Shown: piece after piece, positions 15,681 to 24,587 of the stretch
Numbering within the stretch: the first letter of the stretch is position 1
How the letters are laid out: every line of letters begins with the position of its first letter
From: an uncultured Desulfovibrio sp.
Lineage (GTDB): Bacteria > Desulfobacterota > Desulfovibrionia > Desulfovibrionales > Desulfovibrionaceae
Length of the DNA stretch: 33,607 nucleotides
NCBI GenBank assembly: GCA_913060505.1
Contig: CAJXRQ010000031.1
Coordinates: 1-33,607, forward strand
Direction: 5' to 3'
Notes under the pieces: model-generated
What the model saw: only the letters and a program-made list of their open reading frames with translations
What the model was told of the DNA's origin: nothing
The model's database searches: none
Made by a program: the position numbers and the translations under genes

Positions 15681-17540
15681 TCAGTGTTGTTCGAACTCGT
15701 TAATATGAGTGTCTCCCGAGGGAAGAGCCTGCGCGGTGTCATGTGGCAGGGCATCAGCTACTTCTTTCATTTTGAAGTACTGCATGCTCTGCTGAAGTTC
15801 CTGCCCACTTGCCGCAAGTTGCGAGCTGGAAGCTCCCATTTCTTCCGCAGCAGAAGCATTTTGCTGACTGAGCATATCAAGGCGGGAAAGCGCCGTATTG
15901 ATTTGACCGGCACTGTCTCTCTGGTCGTTGCTTGTCAGGGCGATCTTCTGTACCAGAGTGGCGGTCTCCTCAATATTGGGCACCAACTTCTCCAGCATGC
16001 TTCCAGCCTCATTGGCTACGGCAACGGTTCCGTGTGACAATTCGCTGATCTCATTTGCGGCGGATCCACTTCTTTCTGCGAGTTTGCGAACCTCTGCGGC
16101 AACCACGGCAAAGCCCTTGCCGCTTTCCCCGGCTCTGGCAGCCTCAATGGCAGCGTTGAGCGCGAGCAAATTGGTCTGTCGGGCAATGTCTTCGATAACG
16201 GAAATCTTCTCCGCGATATTGGTCATGGCGTCCACGGCGTTGTTGACGGCCTCGCCACTGCGCCGGGCGCCGAGAGCCGACTCTTGCGCTATTTTCTCTG
16301 TCGCAAGAGCATTTTCGGCACTGGTTGCTATGTTCTGGACCATTGTCTCCATGGACGATGAGATTTCTTCAAGCGACGAAGCCTGCTCCATGGCTCCTTC
16401 CGAGAGATTTTTGGACATTCCCGAAAGTTCAGAGCTTCCAAGTGAAACGGAATTGCTGACATTCCCTACTTCGGAAACGACATCGCGCAGCTGTTTGACC
16501 ATATAAGCCAACGCATGTTGCAGTTCTCCGATCTCGTCTTTTCTGTCGACAACCGGAGCTGCGTCAAGATCTCCCTCGGAAAGACGCTGGGTCGTTTGCA
16601 TCAGTTTATCCAGCGGCCCAAGGATGCTGGTATTCAGGATGTACCATATTCCGGCAGCCAGAATAACCATCAGCACCAAGGCCATGCCTATAATAAGCAG
16701 CCCAAGATTATGAGCCGAAGCAAACGCTATATGTTTGATCACGGCCATGCCGAGAACCCATCCGGTCAGAGATGATTTCTTGTAAAAAATCATCTTCTCG
16801 ACACCGCGGGAAACCGTGTCGAGCTGTCCTTTCTGAGTACGGGCTATCTGCTGTCCATAATCAGTATCCGTAAATATGTTGAGCTTGCCTACGAGCTTCT
16901 GCTCCGGGTGGGCCAAGACAACGCCGTCCGCAGACAGGATAAACGGCACGTTGCTGTCCGTTACGTTGGCATCGACAAACTGTTGGGAAAAGCGATCAAT
17001 CTCCACGCCTGCGGACACCGCTCCGATAACTCTCCCCGCTTTTTTGACGGGTGCAGCAATGACAAACACATACTTGCCTGCCTGCTCATAAAAAACTGGC
17101 GAAGATATGTAAGGTTTACCCGTAAGCACTTCCTGGCACCACTTCCTGGCACTCAGATTACGCCCTACCAGGACTTTGTCCGTGGCACAACGGGCCGTCC
17201 CTGTGCTGTCGATAACCATGATTGAATTAAGCGCCTTGTGGCGGGAAAGTGCTACCCCAAGGAAATCTTCGATACGCGCCATAAGCTGTGAATCGTCAGC
17301 GTTCTCACTGAGAACGTTCGAAACTTCGTTCGCTGCCGCAAGAAGAATTATTTCGTTTTGCAGCCCTCCAACCCATAATTCTACGGCGGAATCCAACCCC
17401 TGAACAATGGCCTGTGATTTTTCCGTGGTAGCAACCGAGACCGACTCCGTGCTGTTGCGGTATGTAATCCAGGTCATGATACCCATTCCCACAACAATAA
17501 GTGCCAATGTGGGAATAAGAAATTTTCCTCTAAGCCTCAT
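15681..17540 (-). CDS. Methyl-accepting chemotaxis protein with dCache sensor
   Basis: A 619-residue transmembrane chemoreceptor. Order: first membrane helix (about 7-27), periplasmic dCache_1 sensor (about 35-275, with [36 protein letters not shown] and the distal [14 protein letters not shown]), second membrane helix (about 280-302), HAMP (about 303-360, with [20 protein letters not shown]), and the signalling domain whose hairpin tip is [19 protein letters not shown]. The C-terminus (EFEQH) lacks a CheR/CheB-binding pentapeptide. The start at 17540 is preceded by GGAGGG; the frame stays open upstream to 17600 without a better start. dCache domains of this kind bind amino acids or carboxylates. 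The neighbouring dicarboxylate and binding-protein genes make a carboxylate ligand attractive but unproven. It is divergent from the binding-protein gene. Confidence 0.93.
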   Translation of the reverse strand: MRLRGKFLIPTLALIVVGMGIMTWITYRNSTESVSVATTEKSQAIVQGLDSAVELWVGGLQNEIILLAAANEVSNVLSENADDSQLMARIEDFLGVALSRHKALNSIMVIDSTGTARCATDKVLVGRNLSARKWCQEVLTGKPYISSPVFYEQAGKYVFVIAAPVKKAGRVIGAVSAGVEIDRFSQQFVDANVTDSNVPFILSADGVVLAHPEQKLVGKLNIFTDTDYGQQIARTQKGQLDTVSRGVEKMIFYKKSSLTGWVLGMAVIKHIAFASAHNLGLLIIGMALVLMVILAAGIWYILNTSILGPLDKLMQTTQRLSEGDLDAAPVVDRKDEIGELQHALAYMVKQLRDVVSEVGNVSNSVSLGSSELSGMSKNLSEGAMEQASSLEEISSSMETMVQNIATSAENALATEKIAQESALGARRSGEAVNNAVDAMTNIAEKISVIEDIARQTNLLALNAAIEAARAGESGKGFAVVAAEVRKLAERSGSAANEISELSHGTVAVANEAGSMLEKLVPNIEETATLVQKIALTSNDQRDSAGQINTALSRLDMLSQQNASAAEEMGASSSQLAASGQELQQSMQYFKMKEVADALPHDTAQALPSGDTHINEFEQH

Positions 17541-17659
17541 GCTTTGCCCTCCGACGTTAGTATTTCGTCCCTCCTCTCCCAAAGCGGCTCTCGCCTCCAC
17601 ACAAGAGCTGATAAAAACATATCACGCCATATAAATTGAAACAAAATGGAAGCTGTCTA

Positions 17660-17688
17660 TTAATATTACATAACAACCAGTGTCGCAA
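17660..17688 (-). promoter_or_regulatory. Candidate promoter of chemotaxis-protein gene
   Basis: On the minus strand TTGCGA (17683-17688) and TATTAA (17660-17665) are 17 bp apart, placing the start about 113 nt before the receptor ATG. The surrounding 285-bp divergent gap (17541-17825) is AT-rich and holds no gene I can support. Confidence 0.35.
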
Positions 17689-17789
17689 CTCCATTAGATC
17701 AATAAGGACATGGCTTTTATCGGATTTCATAAAAACGATATGCAAACAAATCATGAGACCAACTATTGATGGCATCAACAGCTCCTTTA

Positions 17790-17818
17790 TTGACAATACT
17801 TTATCGAAGTAATAACTT
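17790..17818 (+). promoter_or_regulatory. Candidate promoter of binding-protein gene
   Basis: A consensus -35 TTGACA (17790-17795) with a weak -10 TAACTT (17813-17818) at 17-bp spacing. Transcription would start almost at the chosen ATG (17826), implying a leaderless or near-leaderless message; this agrees with the absence of a Shine-Dalgarno there. Confidence 0.3.
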
Positions 17819-17825
17819 TTGTAAT

Positions 17826-18566
17826 ATGTCAAAAACCGTTGTGTTCAGGTCCATGGTGACAGGACTTATCTCGCTTACGCTTCTGGTGTTCCCCACACAG
17901 GCGTTCGCCGGGAACACTTTGGTTCTTTCCACGGAAAAATATACGGCAACGCCACACACCATGTTGATGAACGCTATTATTACAGAAGCTCTGAAACGGC
18001 TCGGTTACAAAACAGTGTTGCGCCGTTTGCCTTCCAAACGGGCGTTGTACGAGGCAAACTCGGGTGAGGTCGACGGCAACTTCTTGCGCAACAGTTCTCT
18101 TTCACACAATTACCCAAACCTGATCATGGTGCCCGAACCCATCACACACATTTCCATGGTTGCTTTTTCAAAACATGAGGACATCAGAGTAAACGGATGG
18201 AACAGCCTGCTCCCCTTGAGAGTAGTGTGGATACGGGGCTGGCAGATTTGTGAAAACAAACTGGTAAACGCCAGGAAAATAAGCCGGGTCAACAATGTCG
18301 ACCAACTATTTAATTTTCTGGAGGAAGACCGCGCTGATGTCGGCATATTCATTAAGGAATTGGGCGTTGAAACATTGCGAGAGATGCGAATCAAAAATAT
18401 CCATCCCCTCCTTGCCCCGATCTACGAATACGATTTGTTCTTATACCTGCACAAAAAACACGCGAAGATAGTCCCACAAGTAGCCGAAACCCTTCATGCA
18501 ATGAAAGAGGATGGAACATTCCAGGCCCTGCGAGACCGGATCCAGCGACAACAATCCGATCATTGA
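17826..18566 (+). CDS. Secreted substrate-binding protein, SBP_bac_3 type
   Basis: A 246-residue periplasmic protein. A signal peptide (MSKTVVFRSMVTGLISLTL, cleavage after QAFA) leads into a small bilobed binding fold: an opening strand LVLSTEKYTATPHTMLMN, then EALKRLGYKTVLRRLPSKRALYEANSGEVDGNF, which matches the SBP_bac_3 pattern (E-x-x-K-x-L-G ... LPW-R-x-x-x-x-G-x-x-D), and a C-terminal HAMKEDGTFQALRDRI. No ABC permease or ATPase lies beside it, so it may serve as a sensor accessory to the two-component genes downstream rather than for transport. The start at 17826 gives a proper signal peptide but has no ribosome site; in-frame alternatives at 17769 and 17853 are not better. The ligand is unknown. 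Confidence 0.75.
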   Translation: MSKTVVFRSMVTGLISLTLLVFPTQAFAGNTLVLSTEKYTATPHTMLMNAIITEALKRLGYKTVLRRLPSKRALYEANSGEVDGNFLRNSSLSHNYPNLIMVPEPITHISMVAFSKHEDIRVNGWNSLLPLRVVWIRGWQICENKLVNARKISRVNNVDQLFNFLEEDRADVGIFIKELGVETLREMRIKNIHPLLAPIYEYDLFLYLHKKHAKIVPQVAETLHAMKEDGTFQALRDRIQRQQSDH

Positions 18567-18749
18567 AAACAACGTCTTGCCACACCGACAACGCCGTTTG
18601 TTTGTAAACTATCAACAATTCCCCCCGGCCATGGAGGAGTTTTTTTGACAACGCATGGTTTTAATACTAGGGGAGAATCTCGTTTTCAAAGAATACCAAA
18701 ATTGTTACAAGAGATAACGAGACCGACCAGCCTTTATCCCTGCACCAAC

Positions 18750-20165
18750 ATGGCCAAACTACTCATCATTGACGACGATCAGGGCATTTGCCATGTCCTG
18801 TCTCGCACAGCACAACGTGCAGGACATGAAACCGTGTCCTGCGGCTCACTCTCCGAAGGCAGGCAACTGCTGCAGGAGCAACTTTTTGACGTCATCCTTC
18901 TGGATGTCTATCTGCCGGACGGCAATGGCATAGACTTTCTGGATGATTTCGCAGCACACTCCTGCAGCCCGGAAATCATCGTCATAACAGGCCTCGGAGC
19001 TTCAAGCGATGCCGAACGCGCCATCCATTGCGGGGCATGGGACTACATTGAAAAGTCCTCGCCCAGGCGCATGGCTCAGGCGCTTGAACAGGTGCTCAGC
19101 TACCGGGAAGAACGTTTTGCAGCCCGACAGCAACAAATCCCAGCCCTGAACAGGGAAGGCATTGTGGGTGAAAGTCCACGCATAATGGCATGCCTGACCA
19201 CTTTGTCAGACATAGCCCCCGGTGAAGCCAACGTCATCATTACCGGGGAAACCGGCACGGGGAAGGAAGCCGTTGCCCGGGCAGTTCACCAAAACAGCCC
19301 TCGAAAGAGAGCTCCCTTCGTCATCGTCGATTGCGCCAGCCTGCCGGGCACATTGGCCGAAAGTATTCTCTTCGGGCATGTGCGAGGCTCCTTTACCGGC
19401 GCATCCTGTGACCGCAACGGCCTGATAAAGGAAGCCAACGGTGGCACACTTTTTCTCGATGAAGTCGGAGAACTGCCCTTTTCCCTGCAATCCACTTTTC
19501 TGCGGGTTCTGCAACAAAAGACCTTCCGGCCTGTCGGCGGCAATATGGAGGAGAGCAGTGACTTCCGCCTGGTTGCGGCTACCAACAGGGATCTGGATGC
19601 AATGGCTCAAGAGGGCGAATTCCGTTTCGACCTCCTGTATCGCCTGCGCGGGGCACATTTGGCGCTGCCTCCACTCCGGGAACGACAGGAAGACATCCCC
19701 CTTCTGTCCATCCATTATGTCGAAAAATGCTGCTTCAAACAGGGCATAGCATCCAAGACCATTTCAAACGGTTTCATGGACATGCTGAAAGAGTATTCCT
19801 GGCCGGGAAATGTCCGGGAACTGGTCAATGCCATCGACTATGCAGTCAATGCGGCATACTTTGAACAAACCCTCTTCCAAGCCCACCTCCCTCGCGAATT
19901 GCGAGCCAGAGTACTCGGTAAACGTGTACGCCCGGCGCGGGGAGATGGGGAAGTGCCCCTGCCGGAAAATCTGCCGACACTGGCCGAACATCGAAGAAAA
20001 GTCCTGCAACGTGCCGAGCATCATTATCTGGAGCAGTTGATGCTTCAGGCCGGCAACGACATGCCGGCAGCAGTCAATATCTCCGGTCTTTCGCAATCGC
20101 GCCTTTATGCTCTTCTCAAAACGTTCAACATGCCTACTCCAGGCTGGAAACGTTCCGGTTCGTAA
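18750..20165 (+). CDS. Sigma-54-dependent response regulator (NtrC family)
   Basis: A 471-residue activator. Receiver domain (1-~120): acidic pocket IIDDD, phosphorylation Asp52 in ILLDVYLPDGNG, Lys in IEKSSP. AAA+ domain (~140-375): Walker A GETGTGKE (about 166-173), sigma-54 contact loop GSFTGA (213-218, a variant of GAFTGA), Walker B GGTLFLDEVGELP, sensor I region VAATNRDL, YRLRGAHLALPPLRER, and WPGNVREL. A Fis-type HTH ends the protein (NISGLSQSRLYALLKTFN). The ATG at 18750 gives the canonical receiver N-terminus but lacks a ribosome site. A TTG at 18645 has an excellent GGAGGA site and would add 35 unrelated residues. The kinase gene follows after 12 bp. The target is probably the sigma-54 promoter at 23096 upstream of the fumarate operon. 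Confidence 0.92.
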   Translation: MAKLLIIDDDQGICHVLSRTAQRAGHETVSCGSLSEGRQLLQEQLFDVILLDVYLPDGNGIDFLDDFAAHSCSPEIIVITGLGASSDAERAIHCGAWDYIEKSSPRRMAQALEQVLSYREERFAARQQQIPALNREGIVGESPRIMACLTTLSDIAPGEANVIITGETGTGKEAVARAVHQNSPRKRAPFVIVDCASLPGTLAESILFGHVRGSFTGASCDRNGLIKEANGGTLFLDEVGELPFSLQSTFLRVLQQKTFRPVGGNMEESSDFRLVAATNRDLDAMAQEGEFRFDLLYRLRGAHLALPPLRERQEDIPLLSIHYVEKCCFKQGIASKTISNGFMDMLKEYSWPGNVRELVNAIDYAVNAAYFEQTLFQAHLPRELRARVLGKRVRPARGDGEVPLPENLPTLAEHRRKVLQRAEHHYLEQLMLQAGNDMPAAVNISGLSQSRLYALLKTFNMPTPGWKRSGS

Positions 20166-20177
20166 GGGCAAACGACC

Positions 20178-22961
20178 ATGACCTGCCGCTTGCCGTTACG
20201 CATACTCATCATATGGCTCGCATGTTTTCTTCTTCCGGGTCTGGCCCCCCTGCCCGCCCGTGCGCAAAAGGATGCGGCTCCAAAACACGTACTGCTGCTC
20301 AACTCTTATCATCTCGGATATTTGTGGAATGTTGGATTGCTGGAAGGCATGCACGATATTCTCAACCGTTCCGAGATACCGCTGCGGCTCCGATACGAGT
20401 TCATGGATGCCAAGCATTACACTTCCGATGCGTTTGTCGGTGAATTGCGAAGCCTGTACAAACAAAAATACCGCAAGGTCCATTTCGACGTAATAATAGC
20501 CTCGGACAACGATGCCTTCAATTTCCTACGCCGATACAGAGATGAACTTTTTCCGGGAACACCGGTTGTTTTTTGCGGAGTGAACAACTTTCAGCCGAAA
20601 TGGCTGGACGGTTTTTCGAACGCCACGGGAATCGGTGAGCATTTCGACCTGAAATCCACCATGAAGCTGGCTCTGGATCTCATTCCCCGGGCAAGGCATA
20701 TGGTTGTGGTCGGTGGAGTGGATACCTCCAGCCGCATGAATCATCAAGCGGTCGTGGACCTGATGCCCCAATTCAGGAACCGGGTGGACTTCATTGACCT
20801 CTACGGGCTTGACCCGGACAAACTGGCTGAACGGCTCCACCATGTTCCCCGCGATTCCGTGCTGCTTTACCTCGCCTACTATCTGACACCGAACGGTTCC
20901 AGGATGACCGTGCAGGAAAGCATAGACTTCGTTTACAAGAATTCTGGCCTGCCCATGTTCTCTGCGTGGTCATACATGCTGGAGGACGGCATGGTGGGTG
21001 GCAAAATGATTCGTGCGGACGAGCAAGGCAGGACAGCAGCCAAACTGGCCATGCGCCTCCTGCGCGGCGAAAAGGCCGAAGATATTCCGCCGCTGGCCCA
21101 AGCCCCCACTTACTACATGTTTGATTATCCCATGCTGAAAAAATTCGGTATCGGGCTGGATGAACTTCCAAACGACTCCACGGTCCTCAACCTTGATCAG
21201 AACATCTTTGAAAGCAACAAAGGGCTTGTCTTCGGCGTTGGCGCTTTCATCCTCTATCAGTCCGCTGTCATTATCGGCCTGCTCATCAGCAACAGGCGGC
21301 GCAAACGGGCTGAGGCCAGGCTTCGGCACGAGGAAAACCAGCTTGAAATGCTGCTGGAATTTTCCCATATGCAGGATGTACCCTTGCCGGAACTGCTGGA
21401 TTTCGCCATGCCTCGCATGGTCAATCATATGTCCTCACGAGCCGGATTGCTCTTTTTACGATTGGGTCACAGCGAAGAAGTGCACCTGCTGTTATGGGAA
21501 GAAGGCGCATTACGCCATGAGCGTGAAAGTGAGGCAGCCTCACTTTCCGATCTCGGAGTATTAACCGTGCTCAGCAGTTCAGAGGCAGACTTGCCGGACG
21601 GGCCACCGGCTTCCATATGGCAGAACCTCAAAGATCCTGTTAGCGGCCAATCCATCATGTCTTGCGCCGGGGACGAACAGGCCGTGTTATTGCTGGCCGT
21701 TGCCGACCGGGAAAAGGGATTCGGAGAAGAAGAAAAAAGAGATATCTCGTTCTTTTGCCACGACCTGCTCCGCCTTGTACGCGAACGGTTGGAAGAAGTG
21801 TTGCGCCACCAACTGGAAGACCAACTCCTGCACTCGCAAAAGCTTGAAGCTCTTGGCACCTTCACCAGCAGCATCGCGCACGACTTCAACAATATTCTCG
21901 CGTCCATCGCCAGTTGTTGCGAACTGGCCCTGGATGAAATCCCGACCGGCCTGTCAGATACACGAAGCGACATCCGGCAAGCCCTCAGATCATCACAGCG
22001 GGGCAAGACCCTGATTCGCCGTCTTCTGGATTTCAGCCGCCGGGAGCCAAACCAGACCAGCCCCGTTTCCCTGGGAAGGCTGGCCGAAGAAAGCATTGAA
22101 ATGATTCGTCCACTTCTTCCTGTGGACATCAAGATACAGGCGGACATTCATTATACACCTCAAGTTCTGGGAGACCCGGACAAGTTATCCCTGATAATCA
22201 TGAACCTGCTGACCAACTCCATTCAGGCCATGTCGGGAAAAGGCACACTGAATCTCCTGGTGCACTATATTCCGGACAGTGACAGCGTGCTGCTGGAAGT
22301 CGTTGACGACGGCTGCGGCATGCCCCCGAACGTGATCAAACAGATTTTCGACCCGTTCTTCACAACCCGTCCAAAAGGCAAGGGAACAGGATTGGGCCTG
22401 TCTGTTGTGGACGGCATCATCCGTAGCCACGGAGGCGACATCTCCGTGGAAAGCGAAGATCAAAAGGGAACCCGGTTCAGTGTGCGCCTTCCGGCCGCAG
22501 ACAATGAGGAATTGGCAGAACTTGACGATACCGAGGAAACTCTGCCCATGGGGGGCGATGAACATCTGTTGGTAGTTGACGATGATTGCGATACGGGCAG
22601 GGCACTGGGGCGTGCCCTGGAACGGTTGGGGTACGCAGTAACCGTGGCATGTTCCGGCCCGGAGGCTTTGGACGCCTATGGTGACGGTGGTCTCTTCTCG
22701 CTAGTCATAACGGACTTCGACATGCCTGGCATGAACGGGCTTGAGCTGTCCAGCGCCCTGCAATCCGTCACCCCCGGCCTGCCGGTTATTTTGATTACAG
22801 GATTTGATATCCGAAGCATCCCCAGCGACAAGACAACGCTGCTTGCGGCAGGTATTCGGACCGTCATTCGCAAGCCGGCATCCCACCATGTACTGGCTCG
22901 CGGCATCCGAGCCTTGTTGGATGGTTCCCTGCCGAATCCCGATTCCGTTCCTCTGGGATAA
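20178..22961 (+). CDS. Hybrid sensor histidine kinase with periplasmic ABC_sub_bind domain
   Basis: A 927-residue inner-membrane kinase. Order: signal/anchor (1-29), periplasmic binding domain of the ABC_sub_bind type (about 32-340; HVLLLNSYHLGYLWN opening, SDNDAFNFLRRYRDELFPGTPVVFCGVNN), membrane helix (about 352-372), a GAF-like linker (about 385-540), HisKA with His568 in SIAHDFNNILA, HATPase with N-box from Asn676, DDGCGMP, IFDPFFTT and GKGTGLGLS, then a receiver domain with Asp846 in VITDFDMPG. No PAS or Hpt domain was seen. The kinase can phosphorylate its own receiver and probably the adjacent NtrC-type regulator, whose gene ends 12 bp upstream. A fused binding domain suggests direct sensing of a small periplasmic ligand; the downstream fumarase/fumarate reductase/DASS genes suggest a C4-dicarboxylate or related acid. 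Confidence 0.93.
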   Translation: MTCRLPLRILIIWLACFLLPGLAPLPARAQKDAAPKHVLLLNSYHLGYLWNVGLLEGMHDILNRSEIPLRLRYEFMDAKHYTSDAFVGELRSLYKQKYRKVHFDVIIASDNDAFNFLRRYRDELFPGTPVVFCGVNNFQPKWLDGFSNATGIGEHFDLKSTMKLALDLIPRARHMVVVGGVDTSSRMNHQAVVDLMPQFRNRVDFIDLYGLDPDKLAERLHHVPRDSVLLYLAYYLTPNGSRMTVQESIDFVYKNSGLPMFSAWSYMLEDGMVGGKMIRADEQGRTAAKLAMRLLRGEKAEDIPPLAQAPTYYMFDYPMLKKFGIGLDELPNDSTVLNLDQNIFESNKGLVFGVGAFILYQSAVIIGLLISNRRRKRAEARLRHEENQLEMLLEFSHMQDVPLPELLDFAMPRMVNHMSSRAGLLFLRLGHSEEVHLLLWEEGALRHERESEAASLSDLGVLTVLSSSEADLPDGPPASIWQNLKDPVSGQSIMSCAGDEQAVLLLAVADREKGFGEEEKRDISFFCHDLLRLVRERLEEVLRHQLEDQLLHSQKLEALGTFTSSIAHDFNNILASIASCCELALDEIPTGLSDTRSDIRQALRSSQRGKTLIRRLLDFSRREPNQTSPVSLGRLAEESIEMIRPLLPVDIKIQADIHYTPQVLGDPDKLSLIIMNLLTNSIQAMSGKGTLNLLVHYIPDSDSVLLEVVDDGCGMPPNVIKQIFDPFFTTRPKGKGTGLGLSVVDGIIRSHGGDISVESEDQKGTRFSVRLPAADNEELAELDDTEETLPMGGDEHLLVVDDDCDTGRALGRALERLGYAVTVACSGPEALDAYGDGGLFSLVITDFDMPGMNGLELSSALQSVTPGLPVILITGFDIRSIPSDKTTLLAAGIRTVIRKPASHHVLARGIRALLDGSLPNPDSVPLG

Positions 22962-22993
22962 TCTCTCCCGCTCATTCCTGCGCACTGCGAAAA

Positions 22994-23016
22994 CTTTTCC
23001 TGTCTCACAAGAAAAG
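22994..23016. promoter_or_regulatory. 23-bp palindrome, candidate upstream activator site
   Basis: CTTTTC and GAAAAG arms enclose TGT-CTC-ACA; the 23-bp palindrome is broken only at the central 3 bp and one symmetric pair. Its centre (23005) is about 90 bp before the -24 element, within the normal range for a bacterial enhancer. It is the obvious candidate binding site for the Fis-type HTH of the response regulator encoded just upstream. Confidence 0.65.
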
Positions 23017-23095
23017 CACTCTTCCCAAAACGAGCCTTCGAAAAACACAACAGCAAAAAGCCATACAAAACAGGTAATTATCTTTTTGTGAAGTA

Positions 23096-23111
23096 TGGCA
23101 CAAGCCTTGCT
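23096..23111 (+). promoter_or_regulatory. Sigma-54 (-24/-12) promoter of fumarate operon
   Basis: TGGCAC-N5-TTGCT, with GG (23097-23098) and GC (23109-23110) exactly 10 bp apart, is an almost perfect sigma-54 promoter. Transcription would begin near 23122, about 44 nt before the fumarase alpha ATG and its AAGGAGG ribosome site. Together with the palindrome at 22994 and the adjacent NtrC-type gene it predicts strict activator-dependent expression of the operon. Confidence 0.88.
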
Positions 23112-23165
23112 TTCAGACACCTCCGACAGCCGTTCATTAGCGGCTGAAGATTTCAAGGAGGATCC

Positions 23166-24011
23166 ATGAAAACAATCGAAGCATCCAGCATTACCCAGGC
23201 TGTGGCAGAAATGGCCATAAAGGCTTGTTGCAACCTGCCTGCGGACATGATGGCTGGATTCAAGGAAGCAAGGAAAAATGAACCCTCACCCGTTGGGCGC
23301 GACATCCTCAGCCAGCTCATCCGCAATGCGGAAATCGCTGAATCCGAGAGTATGCCTATTTGCCAGGACACGGGTATGGCCGTTGTCTTTGTGGAATTGG
23401 GACAAGATGTCCACATCGTTGACGGCAATCTAGAAGACGCAATCCATAAAGGTGTGCGTAAAGGCTATGTGGACGGCTATCTGCGCAAGTCCATGGTAGC
23501 CGAGCCTCTGTTTGAACGCACGAACACCCAGAACAATTCTCCCGCCATTATTCATGTTCGGATCGTGCCCGGCGATGCGGTGCGCATCCGTCTCGCCCCC
23601 AAAGGAGCAGGCTCCGAAAACAAAAGCGTGCTGAAGATGCTGGTTCCTGCCGACGGTATCGACGGCGTCCGCAAAGTGGTGCTGGACTGTGTTCAGGCTG
23701 CCGGTCCCAATTCCTGTCCGCCGATGGTTATCGGCGTAGGCATAGGCGGCACCATGGAAATGGCGGCACTCTGTGCCAAGAGGGCAGCAGCCCGGGATCT
23801 GAACAGCGTCAATCCTGATCCGCGTTATGCGACCTTTGAAAAAGAATTGCTCGAAATGGTCAACAAGACCGGCGTAGGCCCCCAGGGCCTGGGCGGTCTT
23901 TGCACGGCACTCAAGGTGAACGTGGAATGGTATCCGACCCACATTGCCTCTCTGCCCGTAGCCGTCAATATCAACTGCCATGCCGCCCGGCATGCGGAAG
24001 CCGTGCTGTAG
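23166..24011 (+). CDS. Class I fumarate hydratase, alpha subunit
   Basis: A 281-residue cytoplasmic subunit of an oxygen-sensitive [4Fe-4S] hydro-lyase interconverting fumarate and malate. Three cysteines in the family's cluster-binding positions are present: Cys66 in MPICQDTGMA, Cys184 in PNSCPPMVIG and Cys271 in VNINCHAARH. GIGGTMEMAALCAKRA and KTGVGPQGLGG are also conserved. The AAGGAGG ribosome site fixes the start. The beta subunit follows after 9 bp. The same fold is used by L-tartrate dehydratase (TtdA), and a DASS carrier related to TtdT lies in the operon. The fumarate reductase subunits immediately downstream and the fumarase-like GRMDSY motif in the beta subunit favour fumarase. 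It is the first gene after the sigma-54 promoter. Confidence 0.88.
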   Translation: MKTIEASSITQAVAEMAIKACCNLPADMMAGFKEARKNEPSPVGRDILSQLIRNAEIAESESMPICQDTGMAVVFVELGQDVHIVDGNLEDAIHKGVRKGYVDGYLRKSMVAEPLFERTNTQNNSPAIIHVRIVPGDAVRIRLAPKGAGSENKSVLKMLVPADGIDGVRKVVLDCVQAAGPNSCPPMVIGVGIGGTMEMAALCAKRAAARDLNSVNPDPRYATFEKELLEMVNKTGVGPQGLGGLCTALKVNVEWYPTHIASLPVAVNINCHAARHAEAVL

Positions 24012-24020
24012 GAGGCAACC

Positions 24021-24578
24021 ATGAGTAATGAAAAACGTATTACGGCCCCGTTCAGCCGGGAAACCGCCGCAGATCTCAAAGCCGGTGACCGTGTGCTCAT
24101 CAGCGGCACAATCATCGCCGCACGCGATGCCGCCCACAAACGACTGGTAGAGACGCTGGACAAGGGCGAAGGATTACCCGTGAATCTGGAAGGACAGGTG
24201 GTCTACTACGTGGGCCCCTCCCCGGCCAAACCGGATCAGGTTATCGGAGCCGCAGGCCCCACAACTTCCGGCCGCATGGATTCCTATACTCCGCGACTTA
24301 TTGAACACGGCCTGCGTGGCATGATTGGCAAGGGCTATCGCAGCGACGAAGTCGTCAAAGCCATGAAGTCCCACGGGGTTCCGTACCTCGCCGCAGTCGG
24401 CGGAGCCGGGGCACTCATTGCCCGCAGCGTTCGAAGCTACACGGTACTGGCTTATGGGGAGCTTGGTCCCGAAGCCGTTGCCGCCATGGAAGTGGAGGAC
24501 TTCCCGGCCATCGTGGTCATAGATGCCGAAGGAAACAACTACTACGAACAGGGCCAGGCTCCCTACCGCGCTCTGTAA
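24021..24578 (+). CDS. Class I fumarate hydratase, beta subunit
   Basis: A 185-residue subunit completing the two-chain class I fumarase. Conserved stretches are AGDRVLISGTIIAARDAAHKR, VYYVGPSPAKP, GAAGPTTSGRMDSYTP, the IGKG loop and PYLAAVGGAGALIA, which together build the substrate pocket over the cluster held by the alpha subunit. The length equals that of other split beta subunits (about 180-200). An excellent ribosome site (TAGGAGG) lies within the 9-bp gap after the alpha gene, and the flavoprotein gene starts 9 bp after its stop. The GRMDSY sequence resembles fumarases more than tartrate dehydratases in my judgement; measuring activity or a tree would settle this. Confidence 0.88.
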   Translation: MSNEKRITAPFSRETAADLKAGDRVLISGTIIAARDAAHKRLVETLDKGEGLPVNLEGQVVYYVGPSPAKPDQVIGAAGPTTSGRMDSYTPRLIEHGLRGMIGKGYRSDEVVKAMKSHGVPYLAAVGGAGALIARSVRSYTVLAYGELGPEAVAAMEVEDFPAIVVIDAEGNNYYEQGQAPYRAL

Positions 24579-24587
24579 AGGAATGTC

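Noticed and set aside
17557..17832. 91-codon minus-strand ORF covering the divergent promoter gap
   Set aside because: It overlaps the chemoreceptor start and both candidate promoters, with no domain or ribosome site.
23166..24578. L-tartrate dehydratase (TtdAB) reading of the two hydratase genes
   Set aside because: Not excluded, but the GRMDSY motif in the beta subunit and direct linkage to fumarate reductase favour fumarase.
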